The notes beneath the pieces are model-generated. The model had not been told where the DNA came from and did not search any database. It was given only the letters and a program-made list of their open reading frames with translations. Shown here piece after piece: positions 7,227 to 15,198 of a DNA stretch of 20,159 nt; position 1 is the first letter of the stretch; every line of letters begins with the position of its first letter. The position numbers and the translations under genes are program-made. The stretch is taken from assembly GCA_038103905.1 (NCBI GenBank), contig JAYNZW010000017.1, forward strand, positions 1 to 20,159, read 5' to 3'. The DNA is from CABYIR01 sp038103905. Lineage in GTDB: Bacteria > Pseudomonadota > Alphaproteobacteria > Pelagibacterales > AG-422-B15.

Positions 7227-9157
7227 TATTTTATCCATATCGGAGACGACCAAGCCATCTCTGCCATTGTTGGACTATACGCTTTTGATATTTTTTGTCC
7301 TGTCCTCAGACTATCATAAGTAGTCCATCGACATGTTGGGTTTTGAATGACACGAGCATAATAGAATGCATTCTGATCCGGACTATAGTCTTCATCAGTC
7401 CATAAGACTTGTAGCTCATCTGCTCCTCGAGCTTGATCAATAGCACACGTTTGTAAATTAACCTTTATATTTAACGATTTACATCGCTTAGAATTATTAT
7501 TTATTTTTCTATTTTCACTACAGACAACGTCCATAACTTCTTCTTTTGCCTTTCCATTCTCCATCCAACCTTTAATTATCTGTATCTTATCTAGAGGAGC
7601 ATCAATTGGATCCTTTTTGGCGCTGATAAAAAATGATGGGGCTTTATCTTGATTATGTTCTATTGTGCTTCCCATCGGACTTCCATTTTCATAAGCAAAA
7701 TTAATCTGTTCATTCGATGACAGTAAACTTTCACTATAATTAAAACCCCCAAAAAACCTTAATTCAATTCGTGTGCCACTTGTTGCATATACTTCTTTGT
7801 TTTCCATTGCCTCAAAAAGATCATCACGGGTATTTTCTCTAGCCCAAATTGCTGCTAGCCCACCGGGATTATTTATGTACTGAGGTATATGAGTATTTTC
7901 ATTAATTCTGACCATTGCGGGAGCTACCACATTACTTAGTCCCCTATAATCCCATTCTTCTGTATCTCCAGGATTTGAATTATGAGTATCTGAGCTACCA
8001 ATCATCCCTAAATCCATTGGATTAAAACCTAACTCTTGCTCTAATTCCATACCTCGTTTCAAAGCATCTCTTACCATTGAGGTGGGTTGAATACACAGTG
8101 TATCTCCCTCTTTTTCACATTTTGGATAAATTTGCTCTACATTGCATTCTTCATCTGTACTTGCAAAAAAAGTACTACACTCAGAATTTCCTTTAATCTG
8201 AAACATTTCAACAATTGGTTCATTTTTATCTCTTAACGCCCAATCAGCTTCAGTATAATCATCTCCGTCAATAGTTTGATTTGCAAAAGCAACGCCCCAT
8301 GATTTGTTACTGTTGTGTGGTATTGTCATAAACTCACATGGATAATTACAACTTGATAATAATTTCTTCCATAAATCTATTGCTGTATGTGCATCAAAAA
8401 GTGAAAATGCTTTATCAGGTACTGTATTATTTTTAAAAATAACATTTCGATGATTATACCCACCATCAGGCAAGGTAGGTGAATATTCATAAGCAATAAA
8501 CGTTGTAAATTTTCCAGGGTCATTGTGTCTTTCAGCTGCATCGATAATTTTATTCCATGTAGATTTAATAAATCGTTCTTCTTTCTCTTCATCACCAATT
8601 GCCTCTGACATAATGCTTACAGGTGGTCGAGCAACAGATGATTCACGAAGTTCCATAAAATATTTATAGCTTGGCGACTCTAATCTTTCACAAGTGTATA
8701 CTTGAGCATCTGAAATTTCTGGATCAGCACAAGCTTCATGCAGTCCAAAAGTTTCTGCATGATCTGTTATAGCAGCAAAGTCGAGAGGTCTTGAAATTTG
8801 CATTGTTTCTCCGTACATATTTAATAATGGTTTGCCTCGAGCAAACGCATAAGACTCGTCTGGGTCAAAACGAGTATTGAAAATATAGGCATCAAAAGAA
8901 AAACTTGAGTGAACATGTAGATCTCCAAAATACACATTCTTTAATTCATTCTTTTCTTTGAATCGATTTTCTTGAAATTCCCATTGCAAAAAAGCTTCTT
9001 CATTCTGTTGTGCCGCTATAGCTTTATACTTTTCAATATCTTCTTTAGTTAACAAAGGTGCATTTAAGTACGATTGAAGATAAAGATACCCAGCAACAAA
9101 TATACAAATTAAAGCTACAAGACCTAGAATGATCCAATTTCTTTTTCGCATAAACAT
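7226..9157 (-). CDS. Membrane-anchored DUF3604 protein, PHP-like metal-dependent hydrolase
   Basis: The 643-residue protein starts with a basic stretch and one membrane segment (about 8-27), so the catalytic part probably faces the periplasm. FGDLHVHSSFSFDA (H81, H83), AAITDHAE (D132, H133), TIPHNSN and GSSDTHN are the metal-binding blocks of the DUF3604 family, which resembles PHP phosphoesterases. Several Cys residues (for example in CNYPCEF and ECNVEQIYPKCEKEGDTLC) are consistent with disulfides in an exported domain. No substrate is established for the family; marine proteobacteria often carry several copies. It lies 18 bp downstream of the desaturase gene and overlaps tauD by one base. 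The ATG at 9157 has no Shine-Dalgarno; an ATG at 9151 is an alternative. Confidence 0.88.
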   Translation of the reverse strand: MFMRKRNWIILGLVALICIFVAGYLYLQSYLNAPLLTKEDIEKYKAIAAQQNEEAFLQWEFQENRFKEKNELKNVYFGDLHVHSSFSFDAYIFNTRFDPDESYAFARGKPLLNMYGETMQISRPLDFAAITDHAETFGLHEACADPEISDAQVYTCERLESPSYKYFMELRESSVARPPVSIMSEAIGDEEKEERFIKSTWNKIIDAAERHNDPGKFTTFIAYEYSPTLPDGGYNHRNVIFKNNTVPDKAFSLFDAHTAIDLWKKLLSSCNYPCEFMTIPHNSNKSWGVAFANQTIDGDDYTEADWALRDKNEPIVEMFQIKGNSECSTFFASTDEECNVEQIYPKCEKEGDTLCIQPTSMVRDALKRGMELEQELGFNPMDLGMIGSSDTHNSNPGDTEEWDYRGLSNVVAPAMVRINENTHIPQYINNPGGLAAIWARENTRDDLFEAMENKEVYATSGTRIELRFFGGFNYSESLLSSNEQINFAYENGSPMGSTIEHNQDKAPSFFISAKKDPIDAPLDKIQIIKGWMENGKAKEEVMDVVCSENRKINNNSKRCKSLNIKVNLQTCAIDQARGADELQVLWTDEDYSPDQNAFYYARVIQNPTCRWTTYDSLRTGQKISKAYSPTMAEMAWSSPIWIK

Positions 9158-9175
9158 AAAAAATAGAAAAATATT

Positions 9176-10066
9176 TTACAACTTTATGAGTGGGTTGTAT
9201 GCAACTCTTTCAGGAATTTCTTCTGCACCTGGAACTTTTCTAGCTATCAAGAATGGCTTCAATGCTTCAATTGCTTTTGGCTCGTCGTAATGACCAATAT
9301 TTGGATGGAGATGATGAACAAAATGTAATTGCATGGAATGATTCAAATACCTCGGCATCCAATGACGCCAAAATTTAGTATCTTTATATCTACCCGTATC
9401 TACTTGATAGTGAGGATACCAACTAAAAAAAGTTGCAAGATAAATAATTCCAATTTTACTTGGTAGCCACCAAAGGAATAGTGTCTGAAGTGGAAATATT
9501 ATTACAAGAATTAGCAATACTATTCTGTAAATAAGTCCTACAACTGCTCCTCTTTGAAACTGGCTCATGAATGCCGCATCATTTTTATAAGTTTCTGCAA
9601 CTTCTTCATACTTAGCTGTGCCCACTTGAGTTCGAACTATAACATCCCATAATGATCTAGCCGAAGCTGTTTGATAATCTGGATCTTTTTCTGGATTATT
9701 GGTGTGAGCATGATGTTTTAGATGGGTACTTTTCATAACTTCATAGGGAAACATAAGAGTAACTAATGTGTAGTGGCCTACAAAAGTATCAATCCATTTT
9801 CTTTTAGGGTTACCTCTAGAATAATTACCGTGCTGTGCTTCATGTGAAGGCAAGTAGGCAAAACAAGCGCATATAATTGCTATAACTGATCCAAGAGTGA
9901 GAGATATGTGATCAAAAATAACTAATGGCCATAAAGATAACCATATTGTAGCTTGTCCGGCACCAATTAAGATCATTTCCCACTGAAAACGTTTTGAAAA
10001 ACTTTTGGCTATTTCTTTTTCTTTTGCAAAGGAAAATTCTTCAGCTACTGGTTCTAAATTTTCCAC
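9176..10066 (-). CDS. Fatty-acid-desaturase-family membrane diiron enzyme
   Basis: This is an integral membrane oxidase/hydroxylase with the three His clusters of the FA_desaturase family. Counted from the GTG start they are HEAQH (75-79), HLKHHAH (115-121) and LHFVHHLHP (247-255), with an extra N-H at 242-243. Hydrophobic segments lie before box 1 and between boxes 2 and 3. The family includes acyl desaturases, carotenoid hydroxylases/ketolases and alkane-type hydroxylases; sequence alone does not choose among them. The GTG at 10066 is preferred because AGAGGA sits 8 nt upstream; a TTG at 10072 lies only 2 nt from it. The start overlaps the end of the 66-residue membrane gene by 13 bp. Confidence 0.85.
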   Translation of the reverse strand: MENLEPVAEEFSFAKEKEIAKSFSKRFQWEMILIGAGQATIWLSLWPLVIFDHISLTLGSVIAIICACFAYLPSHEAQHGNYSRGNPKRKWIDTFVGHYTLVTLMFPYEVMKSTHLKHHAHTNNPEKDPDYQTASARSLWDVIVRTQVGTAKYEEVAETYKNDAAFMSQFQRGAVVGLIYRIVLLILVIIFPLQTLFLWWLPSKIGIIYLATFFSWYPHYQVDTGRYKDTKFWRHWMPRYLNHSMQLHFVHHLHPNIGHYDEPKAIEALKPFLIARKVPGAEEIPERVAYNPLIKL

Positions 10067-10254
10067 AACCAAGTTCCTCTAATTTTCGCTATAACTCCGA
10101 AACTTAAACCAAGAAAATACCAAAGTACTGGACTGTGGTTTATCCCAAAATAAATTGCAGCAGCGTTAAAAATACTTCCCCAAAAAATTAGGCCAAACCA
10201 AACCATTTCCCATTTAGTAATATGATTTAATGCTATTTCTCTAATCTTCTGCAT
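10054..10254 (-). CDS. Small two-segment membrane protein upstream of the desaturase
   Basis: I do not recognise this 66-residue protein. It has a basic, amphipathic N-terminus (MQKIREIALNHITKW) and then two hydrophobic segments (about 17-36 and 41-55), ending in a basic RGTWLWKI tail. Its end overlaps the desaturase start by 13 bp and contains the desaturase ribosome site, which supports it being a real, coupled gene. It may be an accessory subunit or anchor for the desaturase. No Shine-Dalgarno is visible at its own ATG. Confidence 0.65.
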   Translation of the reverse strand: MQKIREIALNHITKWEMVWFGLIFWGSIFNAAAIYFGINHSPVLWYFLGLSFGVIAKIRGTWLWKI

Positions 10255-10298
10255 TTTTAAAATTAATTAATGACGAGCATATCACAAAAATTTATTTT

Positions 10299-10943
10299 TT
10301 AAGAATAGTTTAGACCATCTTTTTTTAGCTCTTCAACTAAATCATTAAAACGATCTTGGCCAAAAAAATAATTATTTTTATAAACAGAAAGTGGCACACC
10401 ATGATGACCCGCATTTAATTGATCTTTCTGATTAGCTTTAATTTCCTCAATTATTTGATTCTCATTTGCTGTAGCTCTTTTTTTTATTTCATGAAAATCT
10501 AAACCAATATTGGAAGCAGCTTCCACTAATTCTTCATCTTTATTCCAGTCTTTACCCCCACCAAATATGAGTGATGAAATTTCAAGAGCAAAATCTAATT
10601 GTTTACCTTTTTCAGCGGCTTGCAAAAGATGGCATATATCAAAAATATATGGCTGATCAGGTGAAATCTTACCTGTAAAAACATCCTGTTTAATTGGATC
10701 AGGCCTTGGCGGTAAAACAAATTTCATTCCAAGTTTTCTAGCTTTGAGTTTCATATCAATCATTTTCCACCAGAAGTAAGTGAAGAAATTTCTGCGTTTA
10801 AAAAATTCAGGCATTCTGATAGCGATTGGATAAACAAGTTTAAAGTTTACTTCGACTCCGTACTTGTCCCTCAACATAATTATTCGAGGAAGTATTAGAT
10901 ATGAATATGGGCTTCTTAAAGAAAAATAAAAATCAATTTTCAT
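10299..10943 (-). CDS. DsbA-family / 2-hydroxychromene-2-carboxylate isomerase-like protein
   Basis: This is a thioredoxin-fold protein of the HCCA-isomerase/kappa-GST type. The N-terminus MKIDFYFSLRSPYSY has the family SPYSY motif with S11 as the candidate catalytic serine in place of the DsbA CxxC. A helical insert spans about 45-170. GVPLSVYKNNYFFGQDR (182-198) contains the cis-proline (P184) and the GQDR segment typical of the family. The classic member works in naphthalene-type aromatic breakdown using glutathione. Beside two glutathione transferases a glutathione-dependent step is plausible. Its ATG shares an A with the upstream GST stop (TAATG). Confidence 0.86.
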   Translation of the reverse strand: MKIDFYFSLRSPYSYLILPRIIMLRDKYGVEVNFKLVYPIAIRMPEFFKRRNFFTYFWWKMIDMKLKARKLGMKFVLPPRPDPIKQDVFTGKISPDQPYIFDICHLLQAAEKGKQLDFALEISSLIFGGGKDWNKDEELVEAASNIGLDFHEIKKRATANENQIIEEIKANQKDQLNAGHHGVPLSVYKNNYFFGQDRFNDLVEELKKDGLNYS

Positions 10944-11989
10944 TAGCTTATGATCAGCCTTTCACAACCAGTTCCTTTTAATAAATCATCAACTTTTGCT
11001 TTATCGCTTTCACTAAGCAAATTATATTCTTCATTAATCCACTTTAAACATTTGGCTTGGTAAGGAAATGACTTTTGTTTCCAAGTACAGCCGTCAATCT
11101 CTGTCTCCCATTCTTTTTCTTCATTTTCAATTGCCTTTGCATTTGCAAGTAATGCTGGAACATAGCCTTTTCCAATCTCAGTCAATAATTCTTTAATTGT
11201 AGATGGGACATCTTCATATTTAAACCAGTCTTCATCTGAAACGTCTAAGCCTGAAAGATCTTCAATAACACCAACCCACGCTACAGTTCTCATTGAAACC
11301 TCATGTACTATTTCTCTTGGTGTTGGATCAAAATTCACTAGCTGACTAAATTGACCAAATAGTGCGAAGTCACTTGATGATGGCCTTTTACCAATTAAAT
11401 ATGGAAAAGATGTAAAATGCTTTTGAAGAATTACAAGAAGTCGCCTTAAGCTTGCATCAATAATTGGTGCCGTATCTTTATTTGAACCGACAACCCATAA
11501 TCTATCAATTTGTCTTTTACTGAACATTTTATTGAAATTATCTAGCACTTCATCTGGTATTGACCCCATGATCTGAAGGGGCAAAATTGTTCCAGCGTTT
11601 TCAGCATCTTTCTTATCGTTCCACCTGTAGTGAAACATAAATTTTGTACACCATTCATCAGCAAAATCCTCTAACAGATAATTTAAAAAAGATAGAACTG
11701 GATCTTTTGGAATTGTACTACGTTCTCCTGCTTCACTTTCAATTCTTCGAATAAGTGGAGTTGAGTCAGTTTCAGCTTTTAAATCACCATTTTCATCTGG
11801 CAAAAGAAAAGTTGGGAATAAAACTGGTTTTGGTTTTTCTATTTCTATTTTTGCATTACTGAAATAAGTATCAACATCACTCCAAATCATTGTGTAAGGT
11901 ATTCTTTTATACCTCAAAAAAGACAACATCTTACGAGTATACGGTGATCCATTTGCACCTATTAATTTTATTGGATTTGGTAAACTCAT
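10943..11989 (-). CDS. Glutathione S-transferase family protein, long form
   Basis: A thioredoxin-like N-terminal domain (IKLIGANGSPYTRKMLSFLR, 7-26) is followed by a helical GST C-terminal domain with LIGKRPSSSDFALFGQFSQL. At 348 residues it is much longer than a typical GST (200-230). The extra part includes a C-terminal tail of about 100 residues with charged helices and an ENEEKEWETEIDG segment. GGGAG-type Shine-Dalgarno (GGGAG) lies about 8 nt before the ATG. It lies 16 bp behind the preceding GST gene and overlaps the next by one base. Activity and substrate are unknown. It could act as a glutathione-binding enzyme or a structural relative without transferase activity. Confidence 0.83.
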   Translation of the reverse strand: MSLPNPIKLIGANGSPYTRKMLSFLRYKRIPYTMIWSDVDTYFSNAKIEIEKPKPVLFPTFLLPDENGDLKAETDSTPLIRRIESEAGERSTIPKDPVLSFLNYLLEDFADEWCTKFMFHYRWNDKKDAENAGTILPLQIMGSIPDEVLDNFNKMFSKRQIDRLWVVGSNKDTAPIIDASLRRLLVILQKHFTSFPYLIGKRPSSSDFALFGQFSQLVNFDPTPREIVHEVSMRTVAWVGVIEDLSGLDVSDEDWFKYEDVPSTIKELLTEIGKGYVPALLANAKAIENEEKEWETEIDGCTWKQKSFPYQAKCLKWINEEYNLLSESDKAKVDDLLKGTGCERLIIS

Positions 11990-12005
11990 AAATACACTCC
12001 CTTAT

Positions 12006-12692
12006 TTACTTCTGAATAATTTTTGAACCTGTATTCTGCAGCTCATCAGATTTTTTCATATTTTTCATCATAGCTACGATATCAATTGGAACTGAAACAC
12101 CTTTCTTGCAAGCTGGACGCTCCTCCATCGTATTCATCCATCTTTGAAGTCCATCGAGACCATCAATATTAATACCAGACCATTTATAAATTCTAACCCA
12201 ACACCAGTTGGCAATGTCAGCGATACTAAAATCATCTGCTAGATATTCGTTATCTTTTAAACGAGTTTCCATAACTTCAAACAATCGTCTTCCTTCATTT
12301 TGGTACCGATCAATTGCAGGTTGAATTTTTTCCCCTGGCCAATATCTGTAAAAAACGTTGGCTTGACCCATCATAGGACCAATTCCTCCCATCTGAAACA
12401 TGAGCCACTGTATGACTTTGGATCTAGCTTTCGCCTCAGTCGGCAAAAGTTTTCCTACTTTTTCAGCCAAATAAATAAGCTGAGCACCACTTTCCATAAT
12501 AGATAAATTATCATTATCCGTGTCGACTATTACCGGTATTCTGCCATTTGGATTCAACTCCAGAAACTCTGGCTTCTTTTGATCTCCAGATTGTAGATTG
12601 ACCACATGAACATTGTATGGAATTTCTAATTCTTCTAGTGCAACAGATATTTTATAACCATTTGGCGTAGGTGATGTATATAACTCAATCAT
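12006..12692 (-). CDS. Glutathione S-transferase, Nu-class-like (YfcG/YghU type)
   Basis: MIELYTSPTPNGYKISVALEEL is the N-terminus of the YfcG/YghU group, whose TPNG motif replaces the usual catalytic Ser/Tyr. NPNGRIPVIVD carries the cis-proline, and ESGAQLIYLAEK matches the glutathione gamma-Glu site. The C-terminal helices include DEFSIADI-type sequence, here DDFSIADIANWCW. Enzymes of this group reduce disulfides or organic peroxides with glutathione. The ATG at 12692 overlaps the DUF1330 stop by 8 bp with a CGGA about 8 nt upstream. A TTG one codon earlier is unlikely. Length 228 fits. Confidence 0.92.
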   Translation of the reverse strand: MIELYTSPTPNGYKISVALEELEIPYNVHVVNLQSGDQKKPEFLELNPNGRIPVIVDTDNDNLSIMESGAQLIYLAEKVGKLLPTEAKARSKVIQWLMFQMGGIGPMMGQANVFYRYWPGEKIQPAIDRYQNEGRRLFEVMETRLKDNEYLADDFSIADIANWCWVRIYKWSGINIDGLDGLQRWMNTMEERPACKKGVSVPIDIVAMMKNMKKSDELQNTGSKIIQK

Positions 12693-13113
12693 CAAATAAT
12701 CCGTCTATTGACTCAATGTTCAACTGTCCTGCAAGTCCTGCTTCTCTGTGTCTATAGCCTTCTAGTAGATCAGGATCTGACGGCATCATATTTTCTCCCA
12801 TGACTTTCTTTGATGGCCATTTTGCAATTACAACGGCATCCCACAGCTCTTCTATCTTACCAACTGTAATTCTTGTTACCTTAGATTTAAATGTTATTTC
12901 TCCACCAATCTCATTTAAATGTTTTTCCATAATTTCGCCATATAGCGCGTAAGCTTCACTGCCACTAAGTGATGTTTCTCTTCCATCTTTGTATTCAGCT
13001 TTTTCTCTAAACTTTAAGAGGTTGATCATATAAATAGGTTGATCGTCACTGCCTTCTTCAAAAAATCCTTTCATCTGCTCTCGGTTGGGATAAACACGAT
13101 TTTCTACTTTCAT
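12685..13113 (-). CDS. DUF1330 family protein (dimeric alpha-beta barrel)
   Basis: The 142-residue protein shows the DUF1330 pattern: YMINLLKFREKAEY (28-41), SGSEAYALYGE (50-60) and DAVVIAKWPS (91-100). These are small ferredoxin-like-fold proteins related to EthD-type barrels, usually found in catabolic clusters and without a settled reaction. The ATG is preceded by AGGAAA 5 nt upstream and overlaps the upstream stop as ATGA. It overlaps the next gene (GST) by 8 bp. This continuous overlap chain from 14513 to 10299 argues for a single transcript. Confidence 0.84.
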   Translation of the reverse strand: MKVENRVYPNREQMKGFFEEGSDDQPIYMINLLKFREKAEYKDGRETSLSGSEAYALYGEIMEKHLNEIGGEITFKSKVTRITVGKIEELWDAVVIAKWPSKKVMGENMMPSDPDLLEGYRHREAGLAGQLNIESIDGLFDD

Positions 13114-13583
13114 CTTTGTTTCCTTTCAATTAAAGAGATAAAAAACATTGTAAGTGTAACAAATAACATAATACTTGTCCCCACGAAACCTCCAGGCGCA
13201 GTTGAGGTAAAATATTCTGGCTCCAAACTATGTATCATCATTGTAATAATTCTAAGTACATTATCTGCTACTAAAATTAACCATGCTATTGAAAGAAGAC
13301 TTTTATATTTCAAAAGAATGATGACAAGAAATACAAATACTACTATTTGAGATCCACCCCACAATGAGCCCATTGCATAAATTACACTATTGGGATCTAA
13401 ATCATTAATGACAGGAAAAATTATAATTGAAGCTATTGAATTTAGGCCTGCATCTTGAGCAAACATATGTGTAAAAGATCTAAACGCTACTAAAGCTAAA
13501 TATAGATAAAAAAACCATAGTGCTAAAACTATCCCCCGATAATTATTGTTCGCTTCATCTGGAAAAATAGGTATAAACTTCAT
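13110..13583 (-). CDS. Four-segment membrane protein, possibly DUF4345-like
   Basis: The 157-residue protein has about four hydrophobic segments (around 17-36, 68-87, 91-112 and 134-152) and a short basic end. A DNVLRIITMMIH stretch (106-117) resembles the YRILSWLLH stretch of the membrane protein at 16051-16428, on the other side of the regulator. I do not assign a function. It starts directly after the stop of the NMO-like gene and overlaps the DUF1330 start by 4 bp. Confidence 0.72.
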   Translation of the reverse strand: MKFIPIFPDEANNNYRGIVLALWFFYLYLALVAFRSFTHMFAQDAGLNSIASIIIFPVINDLDPNSVIYAMGSLWGGSQIVVFVFLVIILLKYKSLLSIAWLILVADNVLRIITMMIHSLEPEYFTSTAPGGFVGTSIMLFVTLTMFFISLIERKQR

Positions 13584-14513
13584 TTAAACTCTAAAATTAT
13601 GATTTCCCATATTTTTACATATTTCATTAAATTGAGTAATCGTTCCATTAATTATTGAGTCAACACTCTTAATCTCATCAATTAAGCCAATGGATTGTCC
13701 TGCAAGTGCGGGCGCTGCATTCATATCACCATTAAAATATAAATTTTTAATTCCCATCATCGATGACATATCCATATGTCCTTCATCATAAATTTTTTTT
13801 GTAAAATCAGTTTTTAATGCTCTGACACATGGTTTTGATTTTTTATTTAATATATACGTTCCTTGCTCATCTGAATCTAGGATTGTTCGTTTGAAATTTT
13901 CATGTACTGGACTTTCCTTTGAAGAAACAAATCTTGTTCCCATCTGAATACCTTCAGCTCCAGCTGCAAAAGCTGCAGCCATTCCCACTCCATCCACAAT
14001 TCCTCCTGCAGCTATCATGGGTAAATCTGTATGTTTACGTATTGATTGCAATAAAACATATAGACCAACTTCTTCTGGGTTTTTAAATCCACCACCTTCT
14101 GTTCCCTCTACCACCAATCCATCAACTCCAGCTTTTACCGCTTTAAGAGCGCCCGCAAGGCTTGGAACAGCGTGAAATACTTTTATTCCAGCATCTTTGA
14201 GGACATGAATATACTTTGCAGGGTCACCAGCTGATGTAGTCACAAATTTTATATTCTCATCAATAACTAAATTAATCATACTCTCATCTTGAAGGAATAA
14301 GATTGGAAGATTAACACCAAAGGGCTTATCAGTTAGATCACTCATTGCTTGGATTTCATTTTTACAGTTTTCTGTTTCGCCTGATGAAGTCTCGATGATT
14401 CCAAATCCACCAGCGTTAGAGACAGCTGAGGCTAATTGACTTCTTGCGATCCATCCCATTGGTGCCTGAATAATTGGGTATTTTGAACCTAAAATCTCAG
14501 TAATTCTATTCAT
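13584..14513 (-). CDS. Nitronate monooxygenase-like FMN protein
   Basis: This is a TIM-barrel flavoprotein of the NMO/FabK/2-nitropropane dioxygenase group. IIQAPMGWIAR (14-24), AGGFGII (34-40), AAGGIVDGVGMAAA (168-181) and GAEGIQMGTRF (185-195) cover the FMN-binding loops. In the usual EGxEAGGH motif the His is replaced: here the protein reads EGTEGGGFKNPEE (136-148), with F143. A GGGF subgroup exists, as I recall, so this may mark a distinct enzyme rather than a dead one. It is the first gene of the leftward arm of the divergent TetR region. The ATG lies only 8 bp from a possible -10 element, so the message may be almost leaderless. Confidence 0.87.
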   Translation of the reverse strand: MNRITEILGSKYPIIQAPMGWIARSQLASAVSNAGGFGIIETSSGETENCKNEIQAMSDLTDKPFGVNLPILFLQDESMINLVIDENIKFVTTSAGDPAKYIHVLKDAGIKVFHAVPSLAGALKAVKAGVDGLVVEGTEGGGFKNPEEVGLYVLLQSIRKHTDLPMIAAGGIVDGVGMAAAFAAGAEGIQMGTRFVSSKESPVHENFKRTILDSDEQGTYILNKKSKPCVRALKTDFTKKIYDEGHMDMSSMMGIKNLYFNGDMNAAPALAGQSIGLIDEIKSVDSIINGTITQFNEICKNMGNHNFRV

Positions 14514-14520
14514 ATTTTAT

Positions 14521-14550
14521 ATGCTAATATATTGACACTATTAATGTCAA
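14521..14550 (-). promoter_or_regulatory. Putative promoter of the NMO-like gene run
   Basis: On the minus strand TTGACA (14550-14545) in the right arm of the inverted repeat is followed after 18 bp by TAGCAT (14526-14521, 4/6). Transcription would begin near 14514, at or next to the ATG at 14513. Confidence 0.5.
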
Positions 14551-14555
14551 TATAT
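14527..14555. promoter_or_regulatory. 29-bp inverted repeat, probable TetR operator between divergent genes
   Basis: Arms ATATATTGACA (14527-14537) and TGTCAATATAT (14545-14555) are exact reverse complements. The 7-bp spacer pairs at two more positions. The site lies between the NMO-like gene and the tetR-family gene, the classic place for autoregulation by a TetR dimer. Confidence 0.82.
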
Positions 14556-14560
14556 ATCCT
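14532..14560 (+). promoter_or_regulatory. Putative tetR promoter
   Basis: A perfect TTGACA (14532-14537), a 17-bp spacer and TATCCT (14555-14560, 4/6) face the tetR-family gene. The -35 lies in the left arm of the inverted repeat, so operator binding would block it. Confidence 0.6.
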
Positions 14561-14579
14561 TCAATTAATTTTTTTAACT

Positions 14580-15194
14580 ATGAACACTAAATCAAAACAA
14601 AACACATTGTCGACAATAAAAGACGGTCGGCACCTAAGAAGCATAAAAACACAAGAGTCAATTGTTAATTCTACGATTGCATTATTAATGGAGTCACCTT
14701 CAGTTCAGTGGCCTACCGCAGAACAAGTTGCAAAGCATTCAAACATTGGTCTGAGAACTGTTTTTAGGCAATTTGACGATATGGACGGCCTTATAAGATC
14801 ATGCCATAAAAAAATTATGGCTGAATTTGAAAAGTTGTTATCTAGCAAGTCTACAAAAGATAATGCTTTAAAAAATCGTATTACATTTTTAATTGATGAA
14901 AGAATAGATATTTACTCGAAATACAAAAATGTATTTGCATCCTCAATTATGAATATTCAAAAGTTCCAAAGTATTCGCGAAGGATTCATTGAAGGAAATT
15001 TAAGACTCAAAAAAAGATTTGAAAATATAATTCCAGAAGTTCTTAAACTATCTTCATTAGATCAAGCTTATTTAGATACATCTATTTCATTTGCCTGTTG
15101 GTACAGACTCTCAATTTTTTATAAATTTTCAGATAAAATGATAATCGATAAATTTTCATCTGAAACAAACAAGCTTTTAACACAAGAAAGATAG
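14580..15194 (+). CDS. TetR-family transcriptional regulator
   Basis: The 204-residue protein has an N-terminal helix-turn-helix region. PTAEQVAKHSNIGLRTVFRQ followed by FDDMDGLI, from about residue 43, is the TetR recognition-helix pattern. The remaining all-helical part would bind an inducer and dimerise. The ATG at 14580 is chosen because it lies downstream of the promoter and operator; the open frame extends back to a TTG at 14532 within the inverted repeat. No Shine-Dalgarno is visible. It is the first gene of the rightward run, 4 bp before the DJ-1-like gene. It probably represses itself, the run behind it and the divergent NMO-like run. The ligand is unknown. Confidence 0.87.
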   Translation: MNTKSKQNTLSTIKDGRHLRSIKTQESIVNSTIALLMESPSVQWPTAEQVAKHSNIGLRTVFRQFDDMDGLIRSCHKKIMAEFEKLLSSKSTKDNALKNRITFLIDERIDIYSKYKNVFASSIMNIQKFQSIREGFIEGNLRLKKRFENIIPEVLKLSSLDQAYLDTSISFACWYRLSIFYKFSDKMIIDKFSSETNKLLTQER

Positions 15195-15198
15195 ATAT

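Noticed and set aside
14532..14579. N-terminal extension of the TetR-family protein from TTG 14532
   Set aside because: It would lie within the promoter and inverted repeat; the ATG at 14580 gives a normal TetR length.
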